Part shown: piece after piece, positions 1 to 11,872 of the stretch
Layout of the letters: the number at the start of each line of letters is the position of its first letter
Numbering within the stretch: the first letter of the stretch is position 1
Assembly (NCBI GenBank): GCA_003255065.1
Contig: QAOA01006130.1
Location: 1,206,692 to 1,270,691, forward strand
DNA: 64,000 nucleotides
Direction: 5' to 3'
Source of the DNA: Cercis canadensis
Taxonomy: Eukaryota > Streptophyta > Magnoliopsida > Fabales > Fabaceae
Translations under genes and position numbers: made by a program
The notes under the pieces: model-generated
Told to the model about the DNA's origin: nothing
What the model saw: the letters and a program-made list of their open reading frames with translations, nothing else
Database searches by the model: none

Positions 1-1576
1 TCAGGCAATGGATTAAATCCCAAGTTCCAAACTTTATTTTTTATTTTTTTTTATCTTTTCTTTACAAATAAGAAAATGTTTTTCTTTCAGTTCTTTTACA
101 TATTGTTTGTATGGCCAGTAAGAAACTAAATAAAAAAATATGTCAAAGATTTTTATCTTACTGAATCTAATTTATTCTGAAGTTGGATTTCTATAATGCT
201 TCAATTTGTCAATGGAATCCCTCATAACAATTAAAATTATAGATATTATGTACTTGGTGTTTGCTCCCACTGCATTGAGCCTTTTCCCTTTAAAGATATG
301 ATACCATTTACTTGGTTCTGTAAAACTGGATGGCTTTATCAAATTGCATGTATTTGTTGGTGAATAATGAGTTGAAACCCATATAAATGATGGAGCCCTT
401 TCAGGTAAAATGTCAAATAAACAATTTGTTTGAGAACAAATTTTCTTATTTCAGTGATTCAAGAACAGAATACACTATCTAGTACCTCAACTTACCAGAG
501 TTGAAACTTGGAAAAATATTAGACAAGACCTAGTCACTAAGTATTTGAAGGCTGTCTCTACCTGGTAGTTAACGTTAAACTGGAAACTCCCATGGCATAC
601 TGACAAAAACCCACAGTTCCAATTCTATTGTGTCGATAGGGCTCAAATGATGAGACTTTGCCCATACCAAGGTTGTCCTCAAGCACAGAGGTCAAGTTTC
701 ATTCTCAGAAGTAATGATCTCACACAAGCTACCATTTTAATCTGCATGCTATTTGAAAATCCATGGCGTTTAAATAGTATAGAGATTGAACCATTTATAC
801 ACTATAACAATAGTTTAGATTTTATTGTTATCAGTGAAATGAACACGATTAGAGGTTGCAAGTGTTCTGAGCTTAACACGAAATTTATCTAGCCTGCAAT
901 CAATAACATTCAAGTCTTACTTTTAGATTCCTTTCATTGATATGCAGCTCGTTGATCTAATTCTATTTTCGTTTATTTCAATGCTTCATGGCATTTTGTG
1001 AGGCTTGGTTTTAACTGGAGTCAGTTTCAAATTATACTCCTAATGAGATCATGCTGTCAAGTTTCTTTTTTTATGCTTGACTGTCGTGACATGGCATTGC
1101 TCCAAATGGAAGTAGATTGTTATCAATCCTTTCACTGATGCTTCAAATTTATTTGCAAAATGTTGATATGTGTTTTTAGTTAACCATGTTAAGTCCTAAC
1201 CACATCTATGCCTTGACATATTAACATCTATGATGCAAAATCTCTTTGGAAATATTGCTTTCTTTAAACCTGGACAAGAAAGTCTGGTTACTCCTTTAAT
1301 CTAACATCTGTGAACTCTAGTCTATTTGAAAATTGATATTCTGATGTCCTGGAATTCTTTTCTTCTACTTTAGTTACTCGGTCCTTCTAGATGGAATTTG
1401 CATACCCAGTACATTGTATGATTTGAAATAAGTTTTCTATAAATAATAATTTTAACCTATATATTATAATTGGAATGCTGTCCATTCCTTCTGTTCTAAG
1501 CCTTAAGTAGCATTTGCAACTTATGCCCTTTGTTAAACCAATCATCTAATCATTGTTTATTTGGTTTACACTTCAG
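1..1576. other. no exon seen; probably intron of the EAPP-like gene
   Basis: AT-rich sequence with no open frame that resembles a protein I know. It ends in a pyrimidine-rich stretch and cttcag at 1571-1576, a good splice acceptor for the exon that follows. The N-terminal half of the EAPP-like protein is missing from the window, so its exons must lie further left and this stretch is most simply an intron. Confidence 0.5.
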
Positions 1577-4074
1577 TTTCTGATGATGACGAGATAGACT
1601 ACACTACCAAACCAGAGTTTTATGATCCAGATCTTGATAATAAGGATGAATTATGGGCTCATAAGAAGAGACGAGGACGTGACTCTGATGCTGTGCTTAG
1701 CTGCCCTGCTTGTTTTACTACCCTCTGCCTAGAATGTCAAAGGTATATGCTTGAATATGTATGTTTGCACATCTTCGTATTATATGATATCACACATACT
1801 TACAGACAAGTATAGAGTATTATTAAAATAATTGCAAATGGACAAAATTGACGCAAACTTTGAATTACAATTACGAATCAGTAGATTTTCTGATAATGGA
1901 TTTATCTTTCATGAACCAAATGATTACCTTTTGATAATGAATATATCTTGCTTTGACGGTCAGGACTACTATTGTGTATGGCCAATTTTTTTATGAAAGC
2001 CAACAGTGTAGACCTGGTATACTTTTCTTTCAGCAGTGATATGTAATTTTGATGCAAACTTGTGGCGATTTTCTTTTTCATGTTTATCTTCCTCCCCAAT
2101 CAAAGTAGATAGACAGCCTCTAAAAGTCCTAGTCAGCTTTGGGAGAATTTTAAAGATTTTGAGATAGAATTTTGTGTGGCTATAAGGTAGGAGAGGCTGG
2201 GATTCATAACCACAGCAGGGAAGGACATATAATATTTGCTTCAACAATAAAATCATATTATGGGAATGGAATTTGAATCTTGATCCATGGTTTTTTGGAT
2301 TTGTTCTCTCTCCTTTCTTTCATTTTCTGCTTCTCTCTGCATCACCATCTAATATTCATATTGTCCCTACTTCTGCATTGATATATTAATACTTGAATCA
2401 GCCACCACTTTGGTTACAACTTTATCTTCAGAGTTGACAGTGTTTTCTATTATTAGTTAACTTCCTGACAGCCCTATATTCCTTGAGATGGCTGCTAAGT
2501 AAAACTTTGCCTCACTTACCCCAAGTCATTTGTTGGATTATAATCTATCATCTCTAACATGTTACTTTCAACTTATGGACTTAGAACAATACTGTTGCTT
2601 GGGCCTAAGGACTCGAAGAGTGTTTGTATCTTACTTAATGGAGGTCATATAATACTATAAAGTGCTGTCCAAATATAATCATGTCACTGTTGTGCAATTG
2701 TTTTCGCAAACAGGTGCATTGAGAAGCATCATAGAGATGAGGGGAGTTAAAAGACTTAAAGCAAGATCAAGTAGATGCTTTGTTTAAAAGTGACGAGATA
2801 TAGTGTATAAAAACCCTTTTTCCTCCAAGAAAAAGACTGAGACTAGAACAAAGTCGTTGTTGATATAACTCAGAAATCACTGGAAATTGCTATGCAGAGT
2901 TTTGGAACATGCCTTTTGTATTTTCTGGATATATGATAATAATCAATGGAAAGTAATTTTATTCATCAGAAAATAACCATTTAGTGGCAGAAAGTTATTT
3001 CCTCTTCTTGAAGATGAGTCATTTTGTGAACATACGGTGACTTAAATTAGGGAACCATCATTATTTCCTATCCACTAGGTACTTTCCGTTAGTTGCCATT
3101 CACCTTTTTGCAATCATACCTTTCCTTCCAGGCGGACAACTGCATACATGCTGCTGTTATCAGGTGGCAGCCATTGCTTGTGGACTGCTATAATATTGTC
3201 TAACCTTCAATTACCAAAATACTATGAATATGAATTCCAGGCACCAGAAAGTTTCATGAAATCATGAGTTTCTCTGCAAAAGGATTTTGATGCCAAGAAT
3301 TTTCCTCCATGATGTTATAATAATGTAACCAGTCGGTTCTTTTGTATTGATTTGAGTCGGAATGTTCCCATCTTTAGAGGATGTAAGAAATCTTTTTCCA
3401 TCATAAACGTTTCTGCTTACAACCATTTAGGTTTTTGAATTGATTCAAATATTATATTCTGGAATTAATTCTGGTGGGGGGAAAGATTTCCACATTGCAT
3501 CTGTCGAGATTATTGTCCACTACTTTATATATTATAGATTGAACTTCATTAGATCTGTGGAATGATGGTATTAACCAAATTTAAGCTTTGAGGCTTGAAG
3601 TTGAAACGTAATAACCCTATAAGTCTATAACAGTTGGATTTTAAGATGCCATGAGGGTTTAATAGTCTAAAAGGTGTTGCCTTTTGCTGTATTATTATTT
3701 TTTATGATCCATCTCCAAAAACAACAAAAGAAAAAAAAAAAAACCTGGTTTTTTGCATGGTAATTTTTCTTAGTGTAAGTTAGTTGTGAGTTATGACTGA
3801 ATTAAATTTTTGCAGGCATGAAAAATATTTGACCCAGTACAGGGCAGTTTTTGTTATAAACTGTAAGATTGAGAATGACCAAGTTTTGAGGCAAAATAGT
3901 TCAAGTGCAAGAAGAGGCAAAAGAGGGAGAGAAAGATTTGATGGGAGCGAAGCGCATTCAACCAACGTTGAAACATTCAAGCAAGTATGCTGTTCTGTTT
4001 GCCTGACAAAGGTAGGTGTCATTGATGAAGATGAAGTTTATCATTTCTTCAATGTTCTCCCAAGTGAATCCTGA
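1577..4074 (+). CDS. E2F-associated phosphoprotein (EAPP)-like gene, last two exons
   Basis: Two exons are visible: 1577-1742 and 3816-4074. The first runs from a cttcag acceptor to an AG/GTATAT donor; the second starts after tgcag and ends at TGA 4072-4074. The split codon AG|G restores an Arg, giving C-L-E-C-Q-R-H-E-K-Y across the junction. Exon 1 has an acidic start (SDDDE), a DPDLDNKDELWAHKKRRG segment and a CPAC...CLEC cysteine pair. Exon 2 has CCSVC and ends DEDEVYHFFNVL plus four residues, as EAPP proteins do. In animals EAPP binds activating E2F factors and is nuclear; the plant role is unknown to me. The paired cysteines suggest zinc binding (inference). The N-terminal half is off the left edge. 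The family call is strong; function is by homology only. Confidence 0.85.
1743..3815 (+). other. intron of the EAPP-like gene
   Basis: A 2.07 kb intron with a GTATAT donor at 1743 and a tgcag acceptor ending at 3815. I see no coding sequence or clear transposon inside it. Confidence 0.7.
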
Positions 4075-4856
4075 CCCATTCATGTATATCAGCCAAGCAT
4101 TTTGTATGCACAGTGATCTTCTGCTCATAGTTCTGGACTAAATCATTGCCTGAAACTTGTATGCTGGGCTTACTGGCAGTTGTATGTATTAGCTTGCTCA
4201 GAATTAGTTTTTTGTTTTGTGTATATGGGGTTGATACATGCCGGTTCTAATGATTACATGGTTACATTTGATTTAATGTGTTTGGTCAACCTATTTTGGC
4301 TCACAACCCACATGCATGCTTGTGAATCCATGTGATGTTCTTAACTTTCTCCAAAGCATGTTGCTTTATAAAAAGGAAAGAAAACATAGCCTTTGGTTGG
4401 TGCAAGAGAAAACTCCTATTTTTTGTTTTTAATTAATTGAAAAAGAAAGCTAGGTGGAATTGAACCAGCAATCAAACTGAAGGAGGGAAACATGATTTTC
4501 ACCAGGGAATACATATTGTAATTAACTGGTCTAATTGATTGTAAGGTTGAAGAGCACACTTTTGTTGGACTAAGTGTCTAAAACTTAAACCAGTTGATGC
4601 ATATTAGTATTCATGAACACTAATAAATCTCCCTCTTACTCCCTCTTATTCAATCCAAAAAGAAACTCTCCTTCTTTACTTCTTTGTGTGAGTACTCTAA
4701 CATTGATAATGTGAATTTTTCAGAATGCACTTTTGAGTGACTCCAGTTAAAACTGTAGTTTATAAGGTGTAAATTGAACTTCAGCTCATAGTATATTAAA
4801 TATTAAGTATGACTATGAATAATACTTCTCTTTCAACATTGCACCATTGCATGCAC
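4075..4856. other. 3' flank of the EAPP-like gene; nothing further recognised
   Basis: Likely 3' UTR followed by AT-rich intergenic DNA. No open frame of note and no clear repeat boundaries. Confidence 0.4.
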
Positions 4857-4869
4857 ATTATGGCTTTTT

Positions 4870-5145
4870 TTCTTTTTGGTAACAAAAGAGAAGATTACAG
4901 CCTAGGAAAAACAACCACCATCTAATATTTCAGAAGCATCAAATAGAGATTAGTTGGGGGTTGCTCATGGACTTCCAGCCCTTCCTAACTTCTCACTCTT
5001 AATTCGCCATAAATCAGCTCCTTAATTTGCCTCCCTCACCACATGCGACACTTGTGACCTGCCTGGCAATCTCTCTTGATAATATTCTGAATATTGCCAA
5101 TGATACTTCCATATTTATAAGATTAATACCCTCTTGTTGGGAGTT
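4870..5145 (-). mobile_element. 5'-truncated LINE fragment (3' end only)
   Basis: Read on the - strand the sequence ends in a short A-rich tail (T/C-rich on + at 4865-4878) after a TTTTGTTACCAAAAAG-type end. Upstream, broken frames resemble the RNase H-like 3' part of plant L1-type elements (a LPGRSQVSHVVREAN-like stretch, frames interrupted). The piece is flanked by near-identical copies of ATTATG(G/A)CTTTTT at 4857-4869 and 5146-5158, 12 of 13 bases, as expected of LINE target duplication. Only about 276 bp is present, so it is a dead 5'-truncated insertion. Confidence 0.6.
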
Positions 5146-5541
5146 ATTATGACTTTTTACAAACAATGGCCTTAACTTCTTCTTTTTTTATTTTTTTTTT
5201 ATTTTTTAAATTGAAAACTAAACTACTTCTCAAAGCAATTTCGGCCATATAATTGCCAAACATAAATTTCAGAACAACTTTTGAAAACAACTTATAAAGC
5301 ATCTTCACTTAGCTATAAAAGCAAAAGTAATATTACACCTAAATGGATTTACACATACATGAACAATTAGTTGTTGGTGACAATTTTTTACTTTTGGTAT
5401 CTGTAGTTCATGTAATTGTTTTAGGAACTTCAACTTAGTCTTAGACCACCGTTCTTGAATGGCGTGCTAACATATATATAGTCTTGAATGCGTTGGAATT
5501 ACTTTGAAGTTCATTTAGCTTTATTTCTAGCAAATTTTCTG

Positions 5542-6686
5542 GGCAATTTGACAGAAATAATACATTTGGACAAATTATTTACGCAAATGATGCACATTTA
5601 AAACTATTTATGTAAAATTAACACTTTTAAATTTTTTTATTAATATTTCAATCAGAGTTAAACACACTTTTGCGTGTGTAAAATGTGTATGAAGCAAACA
5701 AGCGTGAGAATGAAGACATTTTTCTTTTGCTTGAAAACGTGTTCAATTTTTTTTCAAAAGCGCTTTTGCTCAATGGTGCTTTTCCTTCACTTAAAAAAAA
5801 AAATCTTTTATTAAATTTCTATTGGCCCATTAGCATGAGGGAGGTAGGGATTTGGGGAAAAAAAGAGAAGGGGGGGGGGGGGGGGGGGGAGNGGGAGAGT
5901 TAATGAGCAACAGGAGGGAGGTGGGCCTGGGGGTGGGGAGCACATCCGCTTCTCTTCTATGGCCAAAGAACACGCTTTTGAGAATTAAAATTAAATTTGA
6001 GCAAAAACGTGTTTATTTGGAACACATTTTTAAGCAAAAATATGTTTTCTCAGTCTTAAAGCATATTTATTCACACATTTTTTCACGTTTTCTTCCTTGA
6101 ATAGTAGTCACGCTTTTGAGATAAAATACTCTAAAATGTGTTTGATTCATACACGTTTTACATACATAAAAGCGTGTTTAACGCTGATTGAGATATTAAT
6201 AAAAAAAAAAAAATTTAAGTGCCAATTTTACGTAAATAGTTTTAAATATGTACCATTTACGTAAATAGTTTGGTGGTGGGGTGGTGGTGGTGGAGTTAAT
6301 GAGCAACAGGAGGGAGGTGGGCCTGGGGGGTGGGGGGCACATCTGCTTCTCTTCTATGGCCGAAGAACACACTTTTGAGAATTAAAATTAAATTTGAGCA
6401 AAAGCGTGTTTATTTGGAACACATTTTTAAGCAAAAATATGTTTTCTCAGTCTTAAAGCATATTTATTCACACATTTTCTTCCTTGAATAGTAGTCACGC
6501 TTTTGAGATAAAATGCTCTAAAGCGTGTTTGATTCATACACGTTTTACACACATAAAAACGTGTTTAACTCTGATTGAGATATTAATAAAAAAAAAATGT
6601 TAAGTGTCAATTTTACGTAAATAGTTTCAAATATGCACCATTTACGTAAATAGTTTATCCAAATGCATCATTTATGTCAAATTGCC
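5542..6686. mobile_element. non-autonomous Mutator-like element, long TIRs, 9 bp target duplication
   Basis: Starts GGCAATTTGACA and ends with the inverted counterpart TGTCAAATTGCC type end (GTCAAATTGCC). The inverted termini match imperfectly for well over 150 bp, and weaker similarity continues further in. The 9-mer AATTTTCTG lies immediately outside both ends, at 5533-5541 and 6687-6695. The right arm carries an internal direct duplication: about 5900-6250 is repeated at about 6296-6650. A run of 20 G at 5870-5889 and an n at 5892 sit inside. There is no transposase, so it needs an autonomous partner. Confidence 0.88.
5900..6650. repeat. internal direct repeat of about 350 bp (two copies)
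   Basis: The segment beginning with the words TTAATGAGCAACAGGAGG at about 5900 recurs at about 6296 with few changes and runs to nearly the right end of the host element. Both copies contain the same AACACGCTTTTGAG / AACACACTTTTGAG block. It looks like a duplication of the right TIR arm. Confidence 0.8.
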
Positions 6687-6834
6687 AATTTTCTGAGCTA
6701 TGTTGCCATGTAACTAACTCTAAAGCATTTCTTTGTGAGAATTAAGTCATCCTTATTGCTTGCCTAATCACATATGCATGTACACCCCCCAAAAACGAAA
6801 GGGAGTAAAAGGAAAATTGCACTGTGTTAGTTTT

Positions 6835-6940
6835 TTTTTTCTTTTTTTGGTACTGTTGACTATAACTCTGGATTCAAACACATATCACCTACAAGCCTTG
6901 AGAACAATTTCAATACCACTCAACTACAAGCTGTTTGATT
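6835..6940 (-). mobile_element. tRNA-derived SINE, minus orientation
   Basis: On the - strand it has an A-box-like GTTGAGTGGTA, a B-box-like region (TGTTTGAATCC) about 45 bases on, and an A-rich tail (the T/C-rich run from 6831 on +). The flanks are GCACTGTGTTAGTTTT (6819-6834) and GCATTGTGCTAGTTTT (6941-6956), a 16 bp target duplication with two changes. A second copy of the same family lies at 29386-29484. Confidence 0.75.
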
Positions 6941-6956
6941 GCATTGTGCTAGTTTT

Positions 6957-7662
6957 AATTATTCTTTTGATTTGGTAAATCAGATTATACCACATGAGAT
7001 TTAAATCAATAAGGAGGTCTTGAAGCAATCCCTTTCTTCATCTCTTGTGTATTTGGATGGACAAAACGATAGAAAACATATTAACATAATTAAGGAATAT
7101 GTATAGTTTTATTATTATTATTATTATTATTTTATCAATTGGTAGATAAAGTTAGATTTTTTAACTGGTGATGTAAGGATATGAGCTTGAAACCTTGTGT
7201 TTTTTGAGAAATCATAGTGTGTGCTCGTGTATTTATAATTTTGTTTATGTAGAACTCATATTTGTAAATTCATAATAGGGGATAAGAGGGGCTTTTTGTT
7301 TCTTTTTTCTTATGGGGAGCCCTGAATTTTTCTCGCGTTCTTTTCCACATGCAGCAGATATTCACTTTTGTTTGAACTTTGATTCCTTGAAAATGCGCAG
7401 CAAACTTGAAATTCATGCAATAAATTTGTGCAGCTCAGTTTGAGTAAATCCTTTAAAAGTGTGTTGGAACACATTTGAGATAGTAATGAAATTATTTCGG
7501 GTAAAATTAAATTAATTTGTAAATATTATTGAACAAGAAGTGTTTATAATAATTATATATTACATGTAAAATCATTTATAAATAAATTAAATTCTCAATT
7601 TCAAATAATTTGGAAAAGGTTAAATAAAACTTTCATTTTATAAATGAATTTAATTTAATTTA
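6957..7662. other. AT-rich intergenic DNA with an (ATT)n tract
   Basis: An (ATT)n microsatellite at about 7108-7131 is followed by a weak SINE-like stretch with a GAGCTTGAAACC B-box-like motif near 7182. No gene is seen. Confidence 0.4.
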
Positions 7663-8030
7663 GAGTAAAACTCTTTTTTAGTCCTTAAAAAATACAGTTA
7701 CTGACAAATTCGTCCTTCAAAAAATTTCGGTGAGAAATTAGTCATTGAATTATTATTTCACTGACAAATTAGTCCTCCGATAGGCAAAATCAGTGAAAAG
7801 AAAAGGAGGACTTGAATGAGAAAAGGACGGCTTAAACATAGTTAGCAAATATCAGTGAAAGAATTTTAGGAAAGGGGTTTGCAGGAGTCCAGAACTTTTC
7901 TCATTAAAGTACCAGATGACTAATTTGTTAGACAGAATAATAATTCAATAACTAATTTATCACTGAAAATTTTTGGAGGACGAATTTGTCAATAGTTACA
8001 TTTTCAAAGGACTAAAAAAGAGTTTTACTC
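7663..8030. mobile_element. small Mutator-like MITE, 368 bp, 9 bp target duplication
   Basis: Starts GAGTAAAACTC and ends GAGTTTTACTC, exact inverted termini, with roughly 100 bp of imperfect inverted repeat on each side (words like TAGTCCTT, GACAAATT). TTTAATTTA flanks both sides at 7654-7662 and 8031-8039. Its termini match those of the gene-carrying element at 15139-16739, so both were probably moved by the same transposase. There is no coding capacity. Confidence 0.88.
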
Positions 8031-8341
8031 TTTAATTTAAAAGAAATAAAAAAATTTAAGAGATAAATAAATTGTCCCAGATTTAAGGCAGGGGCACTCA
8101 CAATTAGTCAACATAAACCAACAAAAGGACCATCAACGAGATTTGAATCAAAAAAATTTCATTAACAGAGTTCAATTTTGTTAATTGAACCAATCCTTGT
8201 TGAATAACATCTTCTTATTCTAATGGCCGAAAATAAACCTTAGGAGGTCTGAAGTCAACTTTTAATGCCTACATTTATAAAATAAAATTCACACACTATT
8301 TCGTAGTGTTATTCCAAACTCCAAATCAATTATAATTTAAC

Positions 8342-8552
8342 GGAAATTTTATAATATTATATGAGTATGTCATATTACACTGATGTGACAAACATATGTA
8401 ATTTTCATATTTTATTGGATATAAATATAATTTATCTTATTTTCTCAAATAAACTTAAAAATAATTAATTTATACAAATATCATTTACACATTAGCTATT
8501 CTTATATAGTATAATATACTACATAAATACTAAAAGTATCTAAAAAATCTCC
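8342..8552. mobile_element. MITE family copy 1, 211 bp, 10 bp target duplication
   Basis: Belongs to the family also found at 23770, 33825 and 36027. The left end GGAAATTTTATAAT corresponds to GGGGATTCTATGAT of the 36027 copy, and the right end is AAAATCTCC. The flanks ATAATTTAAC (8332-8341) and ATAATTTAAA (8553-8562) agree at 9 of 10 bases. No coding capacity. Confidence 0.8.
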
Positions 8553-8814
8553 ATAATTTAAACTTATAGCCGTACAACTAAAGGGTGTAATGCTGCATGT
8601 AAAATGCCAAAGTGAAGAATGTGTTTGGCTACTAAAGAATTGAGAGATAATTTTATTTATTGATTTATTTTATTTAAGGAGTCAAGCATGACATAACCTA
8701 AATATATAAATAATTATTTCTCATAAATGAGGTGACATACCCACTTATGTTTCCTTTTTTTTTTTTTTCATCATCTTAGTGGACAGAGAAATGACATCTC
8801 ACACTTTTTTTTTT

Positions 8815-9224
8815 TTTAAAATATAATGTAGGTCTTTATAGTTTGGACCAATTTTGAATCAAGTCCTTATAATTTTTTTTTTTTCTTTTTAGGGTTTTTA
8901 TAGTTTGAAATTTTTTTAATTTGGTCCTTGCTATCACTCTAGATTATCCATCAGTTTAGTACTGACATGACAAACAATTTCTCTATGTGGTAATAGATGG
9001 AGCTTACGTAGTGCCAAAGTGGTACATAAATTCCCACTCATTAAATGCACATGCAAGACATGTGGCTCAGTTTTCTTCAAATTTCACCAATTTTTGTGCT
9101 ACTTTGGCGTCACGTCAGCTTCTTTTATTGTCATATAAACAAGTCGTTTGTCATGTGAGCACTAAACTTATAGGAACATGATTCAAAATTCATCCAAATT
9201 ATATAGACCTACAGTACATTTAAA
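8815..9224. mobile_element. TIR element, about 410 bp, boundaries approximate
   Basis: The left end TTTAAAATATAATGTAGGTC and the inverted right end (GTTTAAATGTACTGTAGGTC on -) match over about 50 bp, including CAATTTTGAATCA / GAATTTTGAATCA. A right-arm relative lies at about 12690-12925. T-runs on both sides hide the target duplication, and a SINE begins right at the right end. Confidence 0.55.
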
Positions 9225-9225
9225 C

Positions 9226-9384
9226 TTTTTTTTTTTGGTAATAATAGAGAGCACTGCCCCGAGGGAAGAAGAAGCCAAATAAAATTTGTATAGAGATTAG
9301 ATTCCGCAACCTTAAATTCACTGCATGCTTAGTGTCATAAGTTGCTACCACTTGGACTAATACCCGCGTAGGAGGTATAGAAAA
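9226..9384 (-). mobile_element. tRNA-derived SINE of a second family, minus orientation
   Basis: Read on -, it has A box TAGTCCAAGTGGTAG, a B-box-like AAGGTTGCGGAATC and ends CTCTCTATTATTACC plus a poly-A (T-run 9226-9236 on +). ATTTAAAC at 9218-9225 and ATTTAAGC at 9385-9392 look like the target duplication. A relative lies at about 25833-26005. Confidence 0.6.
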
Positions 9385-9392
9385 ATTTAAGC

Positions 9393-10276
9393 AAACAAAA
9401 AAAAGTTAATAAATTTATAGTGAGTTCCATTAAACTAAGATACTATCAAATGTGTTGGTAAAATGAAGGTGTAAAAGATGGTTGGGATGTCTCATTGCTC
9501 TATTGATATTTCTTAATAGGGGATTAGAAATATCTTATCTATTACTCAAACTCACTTGACGATGCTTGATATGAGTTGAACGTCGAGAAGATGGATTAGG
9601 CCAGACCGAGAGTATATTAACTGCATAATAACAAATGAACTAAGAGTCGGATAGTAATATCCGAGCTCCGAAGCTTAAGTTAGTACGGTTCAAGTTAAAG
9701 AGTGTAATAAATATTCAGGGAAACAAAAAGTTTGTATACCTGTTGCTGAAAGCTATTTATAGATGAGAGTTAAATGGTAGGATGAGAATATGCAAGATAG
9801 AGATTTGATGACGTAGGCCTTAGATAAAATGGACCTAAATGTAATGGGCCAAAGAATTGAATATTTATACCCTTCAACTTAAAACATTCTTAAAACGTGC
9901 TTGATTACATATGCAACGCTTTCAACTTACCAAATATAAAAATGCAATAAGAAAGTAAATGAAGCTATAAGTTAGAAATTCAAATTCATAGAAAAATTTG
10001 CTCGTATGGCAAGTAAAAGAAGCATGCGAAAAGAAAGAGGATTCGTTTTCCCACATTTACTTAAAGGAATTAATATTGAGGATCATATAGCTTGTTTGGA
10101 TGGAGAGTAATGGAAGGAAAGGATAAGAAGGGAAGGGAGGCTTATCTAGTTTCATGTTTGAGAGTTTTTTTTTTCCAAAAGCCAGAGAAAAATGGTGGGT
10201 TTAGGGTTACCCTCCAAAATCTCTTCATAGTTTGTTTTTCTAGTTCTTCTAATTTTGGAAATTTTTTGAAGGTATG

Positions 10277-10308
<32 letters not shown>

Positions 10309-10840
10309 ATATATATATATATAAACAGAAAAAAGTTGGTCTCAGACTATCACTATGTTCCAGATCCATGAAAAGACAACGCCTCCACATTCTGAATAGC
10401 TCTTCTCCAGTCTTAAGATGTCTAAATAAATGGATTTTGAGATGCAAACACCAAAACAATTTTGAGATTTCCAAATAATCTTAATCCTTTCAAAAATCCG
10501 TCTCAAACACTTGTCATTTGATTTCGAGATTCATTTTGAGACAAATTGTTACAACCTGTCTCATCAAAGTCACCTTCTCATTAAAGGACCATTTTTTCCT
10601 AATTAAAACCCATTATTATTTCTTTAAATTTTGCTTCTGTATACACTAAATGCTAAATAATCTAATAAAATTTAATTCAAATTAACCCATTAATCATTAT
10701 GCACAACGAGTCTCATACATGCAAATACCAGAAAGGGTTTCTCATTATTACAGTCTATTTTAGAAGTTTTCTAGCTTCATTCCTATTGGTCTATCTCATC
10801 TCAGCAGCCTCCAAATTCATGCGTTATTTTCTATTTGTCC
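9393..10840. other. intergenic DNA upstream of the FAF-domain gene
   Basis: Contains a compound microsatellite (CT)n-(ATCT)n-(AT)n at about 10277-10322. No convincing gene. The open frame over 10092-10478 is low-complexity and has no family resemblance. Confidence 0.4.
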
Positions 10841-10841
10841 T

Positions 10842-10848
10842 TATATAC
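10842..10848 (+). promoter_or_regulatory. probable TATA box of the FAF-domain gene
   Basis: TATATAC lies about 55 bp upstream of the ATG at 10899, which would place transcription start near 10872 and leave a short 5' UTR. This is inference from motif and position only. Confidence 0.45.
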
Positions 10849-10898
10849 AATCTTTCACTTGCTTTCCTCTTTCGCTTAAATTTTCTTTCTTCTTGGCA

Positions 10899-11450
10899 AT
10901 GGATGCTCATGCCTCTTTAGGCCTCAATGATCTCTTGAAATCTCCGTCAGTGCTGAACTCAAATTCCTCCTCCAAATTACAACTATCCTCAACAACACCA
11001 TCGGAGGTTGGTGCTGCCAAAAAGTTTAAGGATCTTACTCTTGATGATGAACATATTTCTTCTTCAGTTATCAGCTCGTCATCATCATCTTTGCCATCTT
11101 TGATTCCTTCATCTCCTGAGAAAGATCTGCCTCGAAACCTTGAAACCAAGAATCCTAATGAGACTATAATGCATAATGGAAGCAACAATGGGGGAAACCT
11201 TGACAAAGCCAAGGAAGAAGAGAATGAGAAGAAGCAATATAGAACTGCTAGCAAGAGGTATTCAATTCCCCCACCTATTTCTTGCCTAAGGCATGTTAAG
11301 ATTGGTGAACCCTATTTTTATCTCAAATTTGATGAGGAAACAGATAACTATGAGGTTGAGGAGATCAAAATTCCAAAACGAAGTCTCTTTCGTGCTTCTA
11401 GAGAGAATGGGCGATTGAAGTTGTATCTTGATTTGTCAGATGAAGAGTGA
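10899..11450 (+). CDS. FANTASTIC FOUR (FAF)-domain protein
   Basis: A single exon encoding 183 residues. I chose the ATG at 10899 (MDAHASLGLNDLL); the open frame extends two codons upstream but without an ATG. The first 110 residues are Ser/Asn-rich and look disordered. A charged stretch (KEEENEKK, about 105-112) precedes the C-terminal FAF domain at about 121-178. That domain begins YSIPPPISCLR and contains EEIKIPKRSLFRASRENGRLKLYL, the family's pattern of PPP(I/L)S followed by an FRASR(E/D)(N/D)GRL block. The protein ends in an acidic tail (DLSDEE). FAF proteins in Arabidopsis influence shoot meristem size; FAF genes are usually intronless, as here. The match is to the domain; which FAF subgroup it belongs to I cannot say. 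Confidence 0.8.
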   Translation: MDAHASLGLNDLLKSPSVLNSNSSSKLQLSSTTPSEVGAAKKFKDLTLDDEHISSSVISSSSSSLPSLIPSSPEKDLPRNLETKNPNETIMHNGSNNGGNLDKAKEEENEKKQYRTASKRYSIPPPISCLRHVKIGEPYFYLKFDEETDNYEVEEIKIPKRSLFRASRENGRLKLYLDLSDEE

Positions 11451-11616
11451 AAAGTGGAAGGCAGGCTTCAGTCTAGTAGAACTATAATTAATTTGGATAT
11501 CCCTTTTGTTTCTCATGCAAGGTTTAATTTTCTCCCTTGCTATTTCGATGTTTGTTTGGTTGTTCAATGTTAATTTCTTAGACAAACTTGTTTGTAATCT
11601 TTGCATGATTTCTATA

Positions 11617-11872
11617 GGGAGTCGCTATTTAATTTCATACCATACTTTATTAGTATTACACTTTATTTAATATCTAAATATGATATATATTACATTATCC
11701 TCAATTAATATAAAAAGTTTTAACTTTTACTAAAACCTTTTTATATTAAATGAGGGTTTTTATAATTGATTAAAAACTTTTTATATTAAATGAGGGTAAA
11801 TTAATTTATATTATATTTAAACATTAAATAGGGTGTGACATCAACAAAATTGAGTGTGAAAATAGCGGCACC
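11617..11872. mobile_element. Mutator-like MITE, 256 bp, exact 9 bp target duplication
   Basis: Termini GGGAGTCGCTATT and, inverted, GGTGCCGCTATT. The arms are inverted repeats over nearly the whole length (TTAATATAAAAAGTTTT-type core). ATTTCTATA flanks exactly at 11608-11616 and 11873-11881. It sits just downstream of the FAF-domain gene, in or near its 3' UTR. A sister copy is at 19299-19528. Confidence 0.88.

Noticed and set aside
1..900. Frame at 647-892 as an upstream EAPP exon
   Set aside because: Its translation has no resemblance to the EAPP N-terminus and no proper splice sites.
4010..4020. A GTAGGTG donor-like site inside the last EAPP exon
   Set aside because: Reading straight through gives the conserved C-terminus (DEDEVYHFFNVL) and a stop; splicing here would remove it.
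10092..10478. A 128-codon frame with a Leu/Ser/Tyr-rich tract
   Set aside because: It runs through a microsatellite; low complexity and no homology.
10907..11254. A 115-codon frame antisense to the FAF-domain gene
   Set aside because: It is composed of the complement of the Ser-rich coding repeats; no independent support.
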